The notes under the pieces are model-generated. The model was not told the origin of the DNA. It saw only the letters and a list, made by a program, of their open reading frames with translations, and did not search any database. A stretch of DNA of 64,000 nt from an uncultured Lachnospiraceae bacterium. Its GTDB lineage: Bacteria; Bacillota; Clostridia; Lachnospirales; Lachnospiraceae. Location: positions 62,001-126,000 of the forward strand of contig CATKXY010000001.1 in assembly GCA_949840915.1 (NCBI GenBank), given 5' to 3'. Below, piece after piece: positions 26,907 to 34,718 of the stretch. Numbering within the stretch: position 1 is the first letter of the stretch; each line of letters starts with the position of its first letter. The position numbers and the translations under genes are program-made.

Positions 26907-28568
26907 ATGAATGCAGAAGAATTGTTGAGTATGATGTTGTCAATGGCCGGTGGATTGGGACTTTTTCTCTTTGGCATGAGTTTGATGAGCGAGTCTATCG
27001 AGAAGGTTGCGGGTGCAAAGCTGCGCCGTATTCTGGAGATCTTTACCACCAATCGTTTTATGGGAATGATCATCGGTATCGTGTTTACCGGTATCATTCA
27101 GTCCTCGTCTGCCTGTACGGCTATGGTGGTCAGCTTTGTAAACGCAGGCCTCATGAATCTGTATCAGGCGGCAGGTGTGATCTTCGGAGCAAACATCGGT
27201 ACGACTATCACATCGCAGCTGGTATCCTTCAATCTCTCGGAGATTGCACCGGTGATTCTTTTGGTGGGTGTTTTGATCGCAATGTTCTGTGGCAGACAGA
27301 ATGTGAAACAGGCGGCGGAGATCGTGATCGGCTTCGGAATATTGTTTCTCGGCCTGCAGACCATGTCCGGAGCAATGGCGGGAATGCGCAGCGTCCCGGA
27401 GGTGGTGAATTTTCTGGGCTCTCTCACCAATCCGTTTCTGGCCACGCTCACAGGTGTGCTGCTCACTTCCATTATACAGAGCTCCTCTGTGACCGTCAGC
27501 ATTGTGCTGCTGATGGCCAATCAGGATCTGCTCACCCTTCCGATCTGTCTGTTTATTATACTGGGCTGTAATATAGGCGCCTGCACCACGGCGCTGCTGG
27601 CTTCGCTCTCCGGCAAAAAGGATGCCAAGCGCGCAGCCCTGATCCATTTTTGGTTCAACGTCATCGGAACGGTGCTGATTTATGTGATCCTGATGGTGGC
27701 GATGGATCCCGTGATCAATATGATTCAGAGTATATCCTCCGACAATGGACGGTTTGTGGCAAATGCCCACACGATCATTAAAATATTCCAGGTGATCGTA
27801 CTGTTCCCGTTCTCGGGGCTGATCGTGAGACTGGCCAGCCGGTGCGTGCCCGGAGAGGACAAAAAGATCAATTACCGCGAGAGCTATCAGCTCAAATATA
27901 TCGGCGATAAGGTAGTGTTTAATCCGGCCACTGCCGTGGTGGGAGTGATCAGGGAGCTGGAGCGCATGGCCGATCTGGCAAATGAGAATCTCAACCGCGC
28001 CATGAATGCACTCATCACGCTGGACGAGGAGGATATCGCCGAGGTGTATGAGGTGGAGAAAAATATCAACTTCCTGAACAACGCCATCACGGATTATCTG
28101 GTGAAGATCAATCAGCTGACTCTGCCCATCGAGGACTTGAAGAGTCTGGGGGCGCTGTTCCATGTGGTGAACGATATCGAGCGCATCGGAGATCATGCGG
28201 AGAATGTGGCCGACGCTGCCAGACAGCGCAGGGACACCGGCGTCACGATCAGCAAGGAAGCTCAGCGGGAGCTGGGGGAGATGCTGGATATGGTAAACAA
28301 GATCATCCAGGATGCCATTGCCATGTTTGCACACAGCGATGAAAGCAAGATGCAGGAAGTTGTGGATCTGGAGGACCGTGTGGACAATAAGGAGAGAGAG
28401 CTGCAGATGCGGCATGTGGAGCGCCTGACCCGGGGAGAGTGTACGCCTGAGGCCGGCATGATCTTCTCCGATATTGTTTCCGGTCTGGAGCGTGTGTCCG
28501 ACCATGCTACGAATATCGCATTTGCGATCATTGCGGCGGAGCGGGAAGAGGAAGTGGCGGTGGAGTAA
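26907..28568 (+). CDS. Na/Pi cotransporter family protein with PhoU-like domain
   Basis: A 553-residue protein. The N-terminal half (to about residue 310) has eight or so membrane helices and the duplicated family signature GIIQSSSACTAMVVSFV and TSIIQSSSVTVSIVLL. The C-terminal 200 residues are helical and PhoU-like, with ERIGDHAENVAD and ERVSDHATNIA. The family imports phosphate with sodium; the PhoU-like end is a probable regulatory domain. A 106-bp gap before the gene contains ATACTC-G-GAGTAT, a small palindrome. The stop overlaps the ATG of the next gene (TAATG). Confidence 0.88.
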   Translation: MNAEELLSMMLSMAGGLGLFLFGMSLMSESIEKVAGAKLRRILEIFTTNRFMGMIIGIVFTGIIQSSSACTAMVVSFVNAGLMNLYQAAGVIFGANIGTTITSQLVSFNLSEIAPVILLVGVLIAMFCGRQNVKQAAEIVIGFGILFLGLQTMSGAMAGMRSVPEVVNFLGSLTNPFLATLTGVLLTSIIQSSSVTVSIVLLMANQDLLTLPICLFIILGCNIGACTTALLASLSGKKDAKRAALIHFWFNVIGTVLIYVILMVAMDPVINMIQSISSDNGRFVANAHTIIKIFQVIVLFPFSGLIVRLASRCVPGEDKKINYRESYQLKYIGDKVVFNPATAVVGVIRELERMADLANENLNRAMNALITLDEEDIAEVYEVEKNINFLNNAITDYLVKINQLTLPIEDLKSLGALFHVVNDIERIGDHAENVADAARQRRDTGVTISKEAQRELGEMLDMVNKIIQDAIAMFAHSDESKMQEVVDLEDRVDNKERELQMRHVERLTRGECTPEAGMIFSDIVSGLERVSDHATNIAFAIIAAEREEEVAVE

Positions 28569-29296
28569 TGGCAGAAGAATTTCTCAGAACACAGATGCTG
28601 ATAGGAGAACGCGCCCTGGAGCGTCTGCGCGGGGCGAAGGTGGCTGTGTTCGGTGTGGGCGGCGTGGGCGGTTATGTGGTTGAGGCTCTGGCCAGAAGCG
28701 GCGTCGGAAGCTTTGTGCTGATAGACAATGACCTGGTCAGCGAGAGCAATCTCAACAGACAGATCATCGCCACGGTGCAGACCGTCGGGCGTTATAAGGT
28801 GGATGTGATGCGGGAGCGCATTCTTGCGGTCAATCCCCGGGCTCAGGTGGAGACCCGAAGATGCTTTTATCTGCCGGAGCTTGCCGGGGAGTTTGACTTT
28901 TCCGGGTATTCTTATGTTGCGGACGCGGTGGACACCGTCACTGCAAAGCTTGATCTGATCCTGCGGTCCCAGGCGGCGGGGACGCCGGTCATCAGCTCCA
29001 TGGGAACAGGAAACAAACTGGATCCTGCCGGGTTCCGGGTGGCTGACATCTATGAGACGAGAGGCTGTCCGCTGGCAAAGGTCATGCGCAGAGAACTCAG
29101 AAAACGCGGCGTGGAGCGTCTGAAAGTAGTGTATTCGGAGGAGGAACCTCTGCGGCCGACGCTGCAGGACAGTGGGACAGCGCAGGGGGAGAATGCGGGC
29201 CGTGTTCCGGGCAGTATTGCCTTTGTGCCGCCTGTGGCGGGAATGATCATGGCGGGAGAGATCGTGCGGGATCTGACCGGGGATCAGCACAAATAA
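28568..29296 (+). CDS. tcdA: tRNA threonylcarbamoyladenosine dehydratase (ThiF/E1 fold)
   Basis: A 242-residue protein related to ubiquitin-activating enzymes. The nucleotide-binding loop is VFGVGGVGGYVVEALARSGVG, and FVLIDNDLVSESNLNRQI contacts ATP. DAVDTVTAKLDLI and the C-terminal segment PGSIAFVPPVAGMIMAGEIV match TcdA/CsdL, which cyclises t6A at position 37 of tRNAs to ct6A. It overlaps the phosphate transporter stop by one base and ends at a clear terminator. Confidence 0.88.
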   Translation: MAEEFLRTQMLIGERALERLRGAKVAVFGVGGVGGYVVEALARSGVGSFVLIDNDLVSESNLNRQIIATVQTVGRYKVDVMRERILAVNPRAQVETRRCFYLPELAGEFDFSGYSYVADAVDTVTAKLDLILRSQAAGTPVISSMGTGNKLDPAGFRVADIYETRGCPLAKVMRRELRKRGVERLKVVYSEEEPLRPTLQDSGTAQGENAGRVPGSIAFVPPVAGMIMAGEIVRDLTGDQHK

Positions 29297-29313
29297 AATA
29301 ATCAAACAGAAGG

Positions 29314-29353
29314 GCCATTTCTTAAGAAATCATAAGAAATGGCTTTTATTTTT
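29314..29353 (+). terminator. Intrinsic terminator after tcdA
   Basis: A 10-bp perfect stem (29314-29323 with 29334-29343), 10-nt loop, then TTTTATTTTTT. Confidence 0.9.
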
Positions 29354-29385
29354 TGCATAATTTTTAAGAATTTTTTCTCAAAGAG

Positions 29386-29414
29386 TTGACAGTAGGCCCT
29401 TGTATCGGTATAAT
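29386..29414 (+). promoter_or_regulatory. Sigma-A promoter for the NlpC/P60 gene
   Basis: TTGACA at 29386-29391, 17-bp spacer, TATAAT at 29409-29414; both perfect. Confidence 0.9.
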
Positions 29415-29470
29415 GGACACGAAACGTAATAATTTTGTAACAAAGATGTAAAAAATATGGAGAAGCATAA

Positions 29471-30517
29471 ATGACACATAAGGACAAAAGAAGGAAGAAA
29501 ACGATACGGATCGCAGCGGCAGGCATGGCCTGTTTTATGTTGTTAGATCCCTTGCAGGTATCTGCGGCTGAGTCGGGCGGAATGCTCTTGACGGCGGGTG
29601 TGGGTTCCGTGTTTGAGACAAGCCTTACCGCCGAGGAATATATGTCGATTGCAGAGCAGGCGAAGGGCGCGCTGTGGGGTTATACCAATATCGGTATCGC
29701 AGATGTGGAGAGCGGCAATCTGAATGTGCGCGCAGTACCCTCCACGGACGGCAAGCTGGTGGGCAAGATGCCCAAGGATTCCGCCTGCGAAGTTCTGGAG
29801 CTTGCGGACGGCTGGGCACAGATCAAGTCAGGCGAGGTGGAAGGTTATGTGAGTACGGATTATCTGCTCGTCGGGCCGGATGCAAAGTTCAGGGCGCAGG
29901 AGCTGGTCCGCACGGTGGCGGTAGCCAATACGGACGGCCTGAATGTCCGGGATGAGGCTGATACGAACAGCGCTGTGATGACTCAGGTGTTAAAGGGTGA
30001 GGAACTGGATTTTGTGGAGGATCTGGGAGACTGGATACAGGTTTCTCTCGACGGCGAGGACGCTTATGTTGCTGCCGAGTTTGTGACGGTAGAGGAGAAG
30101 CTGGATACGGCTATCACTATGACGGAGCTGCTTTACGGCCAGGGTGTGTCCGATGTCCGCGTGGATCTGGTAGAGTATGCAAAGCAGTTTTTGGGCAATC
30201 CCTATGTGTGGGGAGGAACCAGCCTGACCAAGGGCGCAGATTGTTCCGGTTTTGTTCTCAGCGTGTTTAAAAAGTATGGTGTGAAGCTGAGCCATTCTTC
30301 CAGAGCGCAGGCAAACGAAGGAACCAAGATCAGTGCCTCCGAGCTGCTGCCCGGCGATCTGGTATTCTATGCCAACAGCAGCGGTACCATCAATCATGTG
30401 GCGATCTATATCGGCGGCGGACAGGTTATCCATGCCAGCAACCCGACGTCCGGCATCAAGATTAACAAATATAACTATCGTACGCCCAAGAAGTGTGTGC
30501 GCGTGCTGTACGACTGA
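29471..30517 (+). CDS. Secreted SH3-domain NlpC/P60 peptidoglycan hydrolase
   Basis: A 348-residue secreted protein. The signal peptide has a basic N-terminus (THKDKRRKKTIR), a hydrophobic core and a likely cut after VSA near residue 36. Two bacterial SH3 repeats follow, each with the NLNVRAVPS or GLNVRDEAD start, at about 78-135 and 156-205. The NlpC/P60 domain (about 236-348) has the catalytic Cys in GADCSGFV, the His in INHVAIYIG and a third polar residue near VIHASNP. It should cut the D-Glu to diamino-acid bond of stem peptides. It is monocistronic between its own promoter and a strong terminator. Confidence 0.93.
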   Translation: MTHKDKRRKKTIRIAAAGMACFMLLDPLQVSAAESGGMLLTAGVGSVFETSLTAEEYMSIAEQAKGALWGYTNIGIADVESGNLNVRAVPSTDGKLVGKMPKDSACEVLELADGWAQIKSGEVEGYVSTDYLLVGPDAKFRAQELVRTVAVANTDGLNVRDEADTNSAVMTQVLKGEELDFVEDLGDWIQVSLDGEDAYVAAEFVTVEEKLDTAITMTELLYGQGVSDVRVDLVEYAKQFLGNPYVWGGTSLTKGADCSGFVLSVFKKYGVKLSHSSRAQANEGTKISASELLPGDLVFYANSSGTINHVAIYIGGGQVIHASNPTSGIKINKYNYRTPKKCVRVLYD

Positions 30518-30550
30518 AAAGAGATCTGATAAAGCGTATCAAATTTTGTA

Positions 30551-30610
30551 CGGCCGGTGGAATTGCTCCTGTAATTGGGCAGGAACAATTCCATCGGCCG
30601 TGCGTTTTTG
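30551..30610 (+). terminator. Intrinsic terminator after the NlpC/P60 gene
   Basis: Arms 30551-30570 and 30581-30600 pair along 20 positions with one wobble and one mismatch; GTTTTTG follows at 30603-30609. Confidence 0.85.
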
Positions 30611-30658
30611 TGCCGGAATTAATTTAGAAGCTATAGGCGGAAAAATCACATGGCATAC

Positions 30659-30687
30659 TTTACATTTAGAGGGCGTTGTGCTATACT
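30659..30687 (+). promoter_or_regulatory. Sigma-A promoter for rpsO
   Basis: TTTACA at 30659-30664, 17-bp spacer, TATACT at 30682-30687. The leader of about 80 nt up to rpsO is GC-rich and can fold (GGGG at 30718-30721 with CCCC at 30731-30734), so S15 autoregulation is possible. Confidence 0.75.
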
Positions 30688-30775
30688 GTCCTAGTATGAT
30701 CAGCCGATGCTCAGATAGGGGAGACTCCGACCCCGTCCTGGTGTCCGGCGTTTATAGAAAAAAGGAGGAAGAACA

Positions 30776-31042
30776 ATGATTTCCAAAGAGAAGAAAACTG
30801 CAATTATGAACGAGTATGCCAGAACTCCCGGCGATACCGGTTCACCCGAGGTTCAGGTAGCGGTTCTGACCGCAAGGATCCAGGAGCTCACCGAGCATCT
30901 GAAAGAGAATCCCAAGGATCATCATTCCCGCAGAGGTATGTTGAAGATGGTAGGTCAGAGACGTGGCCTTCTGGATTATCTGAAGAAGAAGGATATTGCG
31001 AGATATCGTGCTCTGATTGAGAGACTTGGCTTAAGAAAATAA
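30776..31042 (+). CDS. rpsO: 30S ribosomal protein S15
   Basis: An 88-residue ribosomal protein binding 16S rRNA helix 22. The motifs [22 protein letters not shown] and [22 protein letters not shown] are diagnostic. The length equals the family standard. AAGGAGG is nine bases ahead of the ATG. It is followed by a terminator, then pnp, the common pair in bacteria. Confidence 0.98.
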   Translation: MISKEKKTAIMNEYARTPGDTGSPEVQVAVLTARIQELTEHLKENPKDHHSRRGMLKMVGQRRGLLDYLKKKDIARYRALIERLGLRK

Positions 31043-31052
31043 TGCAGATGCA

Positions 31053-31091
31053 GAAGCGGAGTTCGCCCAACAGGGCGCTCCGCTTCCTTTT
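31053..31091 (+). terminator. Terminator between rpsO and pnp
   Basis: The outer stem GAAGCGGAG (31053-31061) pairs with 31078-31086, and an inner CGCCC/GGGCG closes an AACA loop. CTTTTG follows. Some read-through into pnp is likely because the T run is short. Confidence 0.8.
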
Positions 31092-31130
31092 GTGCAGGTA
31101 GTTCCGGGACAGAGACATTATCCGAGATTG

Positions 31131-31165
31131 CTGAAAGACGTGCGAGGTACTCGCGTTTCTTTCAG
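31131..31165 (+). promoter_or_regulatory. Long hairpin in the pnp leader
   Basis: CTGAAAG at 31131-31137 pairs with CTTTCAG at 31159-31165, and GCGAG with CTCGC inside, giving a stem of about 15 bp with one mismatch and a 3-nt loop. It is not followed by a T run. It lies 70 bases before the pnp start. See the findings. Confidence 0.65.
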
Positions 31166-31237
31166 TGGTTTCGGGATTCTCTGTTCCGCTGAAATACGCA
31201 ATCAAACAGCCGCAGTGCGGCGGAATGGAGGAAATTT

Positions 31238-33328
31238 ATGTACCAGAGTTATGAAATGGAGCTCGGCGGACGCAGACTGGTAGTGGATGTGAACCGTGTG
31301 GGCAAACAGGCAAATGGCTGTGCTTTTATGCACTACGGCGACACCACCGTACTCTGCACGGCCACTGCATCCGAGAAGCCCAGAGAGGGCATTGACTTTT
31401 TCCCGCTCAGCGTGGAATACGAGGAGAAAATGTATGCCGCAGGCAAGATTCCCGGCGGTTTTAACAAGCGTGAGGGCAAGGCCAGCGAGAATGCCATTCT
31501 CACCAGCCGCGTCATCGACAGACCCATGCGCCCTTTGTTTCCCAAGGATTACCGCAACGATGTGACTCTGAACAATATGGTGATGAGCGTGGATCCCGAG
31601 TGCCGTCCTGAGATCGTGGCTATGATCGGCGCCGCCATCGCCACCTGTATCTCGGATATTCCCTTCGACGGTCCCTGCGCGATGACACAGATCGGCATGA
31701 TCGACGGGGAGCTGATTGTGAATCCTTCCCAGAAGCAGTGGAAGGAGGGAGATCTGAATCTCACCGTGGCTTCCACCAGAGAGAAAGTTATCATGATCGA
31801 GGCCGGTGCCAATGAGATCCCCGAGGCAAAGATGCTGGAGGCGATTTATAAGGCTCATGATATCAATCAGACGATCATCGCCTTTATCGACAAGATCGTT
31901 GCAGAGGCAGGCAAGCCTAAACATGAGTATACAAGCTGCGCGATTCCCGCCGAGATGTTCGAGGCCATGATGGGTATCGTGACTCCTGCTGAGATGGAGG
32001 AGGCCGTATTTACCGACGAGAAGCAGGTGAGAGAGGAGAATATCCGTCAGATCACTGCAAAGCTGGAGGAGGCTTTCGCCGAGAATGAGGAATGGCTGGC
32101 AATCTTGGGCGAGGCAGTCTATCAGTATGAGAAAAAGACTGTGCGCAAGATGATCCTGAAGGATCACAAGCGTCCGGACGGCCGTGAGATCACCCAGATC
32201 CGTCCCCTGGCTGCGGAGGTGGATATCATACCCCGCGTTCACGGTTCCGCAATGTTTACCCGCGGACAGACTCAGATCTGCAATGTATGTACTCTTGCGC
32301 CGCTCTCGGAGGCTCAGAGGATTGACGGGCTGGATGAGAACGAAGTGAACAAGCGCTATATGCATCATTATAATTTCCCTTCCTACTCTGTGGGTGAGAC
32401 GAAGCCCTCCCGCGGACCCGGAAGGCGTGAGATCGGCCACGGCGCACTGGCTGAGCGGGCGTTGATTCCCGTGCTTCCGTCAGAGGAGGATTTCCCTTAT
32501 GCCATCCGTACCGTGTCCGAGACGTTTGAGTCCAACGGCTCCACTTCCATGGCTTCCACCTGCGCATCCTGTATGTCTCTGATGGCTGCGGGCGTACCCA
32601 TCAAGAAGATGGTGGCAGGTATCTCCTGCGGTCTTGTGACCGGGGATACGGATGACGATTTTGTGCTGCTCACCGATATTCAGGGTCTGGAGGATTTCTT
32701 TGGAGATATGGACTTTAAGGTGACCGGTACCACTGAGGGTATTACTGCCATTCAGATGGATATCAAGATCCACGGTCTGACCAGAGCCATTGTGGAGGGC
32801 GCTATCGCCCGCTGCCGGGAGGCCAGACTGTTCATTATGGATAACTGCATGAAGCCCGCCATCGCCGTACCCAGACCGGAGGTTGGACCCTATGCACCCA
32901 AGATCATCTCCATTCAGATCGATCCCGAGAAGATCGGCGACGTGGTGGGTCAGCGAGGCAAGACCATCAATGAGATCATTGCCCGTACCGGTGTGAAGAT
33001 TGATATCACCGACGACGGCATGGTGTCTATCTGCGGCACTGACAAGGAGATGATGGACAAGGCTGTGGAGATGGTACAGATCATTACCACCGAGTTTGAG
33101 GAAGGACAGATCTTCAAGGGCAAAGTGGTCAGCATCAAGGAGTTTGGCGCATTTCTGGAGTTTGCCCCCGGCAAGGAGGGAATGGTTCATATTTCCAAGA
33201 TTGCCAAGCAGAGGATCAACCGTGTGGAAGACGTGCTGACTCTGGGCGATGTGGTGACTGTTGTGTGCCTTGGCAAGGATAAGATGGGAAGGATCAGCTT
33301 CTCCATGAAGGATGTGGCTCAGCAGTAA
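31238..33328 (+). CDS. pnp: Polyribonucleotide nucleotidyltransferase (PNPase)
   Basis: A 696-residue exoribonuclease degrading RNA with phosphate. The first RNase PH domain starts with ELGGRRLVVDVNRVGKQ and contains FFPLSVEYEEKMYAAGKIPGGF. A helical linker follows. The second PH domain has the catalytic segments MFTRGQTQ and RREIGHGALAERAL, and DITDDG opens the KH domain with GQRGKTINEI. The S1 domain ends the protein (GKVVSIKEFGAFLEF). GGAGGAAATTT precedes the ATG. Confidence 0.97.
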   Translation: MYQSYEMELGGRRLVVDVNRVGKQANGCAFMHYGDTTVLCTATASEKPREGIDFFPLSVEYEEKMYAAGKIPGGFNKREGKASENAILTSRVIDRPMRPLFPKDYRNDVTLNNMVMSVDPECRPEIVAMIGAAIATCISDIPFDGPCAMTQIGMIDGELIVNPSQKQWKEGDLNLTVASTREKVIMIEAGANEIPEAKMLEAIYKAHDINQTIIAFIDKIVAEAGKPKHEYTSCAIPAEMFEAMMGIVTPAEMEEAVFTDEKQVREENIRQITAKLEEAFAENEEWLAILGEAVYQYEKKTVRKMILKDHKRPDGREITQIRPLAAEVDIIPRVHGSAMFTRGQTQICNVCTLAPLSEAQRIDGLDENEVNKRYMHHYNFPSYSVGETKPSRGPGRREIGHGALAERALIPVLPSEEDFPYAIRTVSETFESNGSTSMASTCASCMSLMAAGVPIKKMVAGISCGLVTGDTDDDFVLLTDIQGLEDFFGDMDFKVTGTTEGITAIQMDIKIHGLTRAIVEGAIARCREARLFIMDNCMKPAIAVPRPEVGPYAPKIISIQIDPEKIGDVVGQRGKTINEIIARTGVKIDITDDGMVSICGTDKEMMDKAVEMVQIITTEFEEGQIFKGKVVSIKEFGAFLEFAPGKEGMVHISKIAKQRINRVEDVLTLGDVVTVVCLGKDKMGRISFSMKDVAQQ

Positions 33329-33356
33329 GACTGTCCGCATGAAATAAAAGCATAGG

Positions 33357-33401
33357 AAAGGGAGCATAGCGGAATTTATTTCTGCCGTGCTCCCTTTTTG
33401 A
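33357..33401 (+). terminator. Intrinsic terminator after pnp
   Basis: A 10-bp stem AAAGGGAGCA (33357-33366) with TGCTCCCTTT (33388-33397) and a further TTG-type run after it. Confidence 0.88.
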
Positions 33402-33474
33402 CCGGGGAGACCGGCAGGAAGCCTTCAGTTTATGTATTCTTAAGGTGTTCACCGGATTTATCAGGATATTTAGG

Positions 33475-33504
33475 TTGACGCACGGCGGCGGGATTCTGTA
33501 TAAT
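33475..33504 (+). promoter_or_regulatory. Sigma-A promoter for the PfkB kinase gene
   Basis: TTGACG at 33475-33480, 18-bp spacer, TATAAT at 33499-33504, 68 bp before the start codon. Confidence 0.75.
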
Positions 33505-33572
33505 GAAAGTAATGGAAAGCAAGGAGACCGGCGGGCCGCGCCGAGGCGGCCGGACGGGGAAAGGCGAATCGT

Positions 33573-34658
33573 ATGGAACATAGAAATCCTTTGTTGGCGG
33601 AGAACGCAGATGTAAAATTTTTGGCGGTGGGTGAGATCATGCTCCGACTGACGCCGCCCAATTATGAGAAGATACGCATGACGAATACTTTTGAGGCGAG
33701 TTATGGCGGCAGCGAGGCCAATATCGCGCTGGCACTGGCCAATCTGGGGGTGGACAGCACCTTCTTTTCCGTGGTTCCCAACAACAGTCTGGGCAAGAGC
33801 GCGATCAGGATGCTGCGCAGCAATGATGTGCATTGTACGCCCGTTATCCTGAGTACGCCGGAGGAGACGCCGACCCATCGTCTGGGAACCTATTATCTGG
33901 AGACCGGCTATGGTATCCGTGCCAGCAAGGTGACTTATGACAGAAAGCACAGCGCCATGTCCGAATATGATTTTTCCAAAGTGGATCTGGATTCCCTGCT
34001 GGAAGAGTTCGACTGGCTTCATCTGAGCGGTATCACGCCGGCTCTCAGCGAGAACTGTGCGCAGCTGGTTCTGGACTGTCTTCGCAAAGCCAAGGAGAAG
34101 GGCCTTACGGTGAGCTTTGACGGCAATTTCCGAAGCCTCCTGTGGACCTGGGAGGAAGCGAGGGATTTCTGTACCAAATGTCTGCCCTATGTGGATGTGC
34201 TGATGGGTATTGAGCCCTATCATCTCTGGAGAGACGAGAACGATTACAGCAAGGGTGATTGGAAGGACAATGTTCCTCTTCAGCCCACCTATGAGCAGCA
34301 GGATGAAGTGTTCAAGGCATTTGTGGAGCGCTATCCCAATCTCAAGTGTATTGCGCGGCATGTGCGCTACGCCCACAGCGGCAGCGAGAACAGCCTGAAA
34401 GCCTATATGTGGTACGAGGGCCATACTTTTGAGAGCAAGCTGTTTACTTTCAATATTCTGGACCGTGTAGGCGGAGGAGATGCCTTTGCATCGGGCCTGA
34501 TCTATGCCATCATGCATGATTATAAGGCTATGGATATGATCAATTTTGCGGTGGCCAGCAGTGTGATCAAGCACACGATCCATGGTGATGCCAATATTAC
34601 CGACGATGAGAAGGCGATTCGCAATCTGATGAATATGAACTATGATATTAAGAGATAA
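33573..34658 (+). CDS. PfkB family sugar kinase (2-keto-3-deoxygluconate kinase-like)
   Basis: A 361-residue ribokinase-fold enzyme. The N-terminal glycine-rich substrate motif is FEASYGGSEANIALALANLGV, and the catalytic base lies in DRVGGGDAFASGLIYAI near the C-terminus. GEIMLRLTPPNYEKI at the start resembles KdgK proteins. The long insert with YHLWRDENDYSKGDWKD is typical of the larger clostridial members. The likely reaction is phosphorylation of keto-deoxygluconate or a related sugar acid by ATP. No aldolase or uronate genes are adjacent, so the substrate stays open. Confidence 0.8.
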   Translation: MEHRNPLLAENADVKFLAVGEIMLRLTPPNYEKIRMTNTFEASYGGSEANIALALANLGVDSTFFSVVPNNSLGKSAIRMLRSNDVHCTPVILSTPEETPTHRLGTYYLETGYGIRASKVTYDRKHSAMSEYDFSKVDLDSLLEEFDWLHLSGITPALSENCAQLVLDCLRKAKEKGLTVSFDGNFRSLLWTWEEARDFCTKCLPYVDVLMGIEPYHLWRDENDYSKGDWKDNVPLQPTYEQQDEVFKAFVERYPNLKCIARHVRYAHSGSENSLKAYMWYEGHTFESKLFTFNILDRVGGGDAFASGLIYAIMHDYKAMDMINFAVASSVIKHTIHGDANITDDEKAIRNLMNMNYDIKR

Positions 34659-34718
34659 AACAACAGGTAAAATAAGGATAAAACTTCTACATATTATAGT
34701 ATTACAGGGAGTATGGAT

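Noticed and set aside
26940-28505. A 521-residue open frame on the minus strand opposite the phosphate transporter
   Set aside because: Composition is His/Gln/Ile-rich as expected of antisense frames, there is no ribosome binding site, and the + strand gene is a clear family member.
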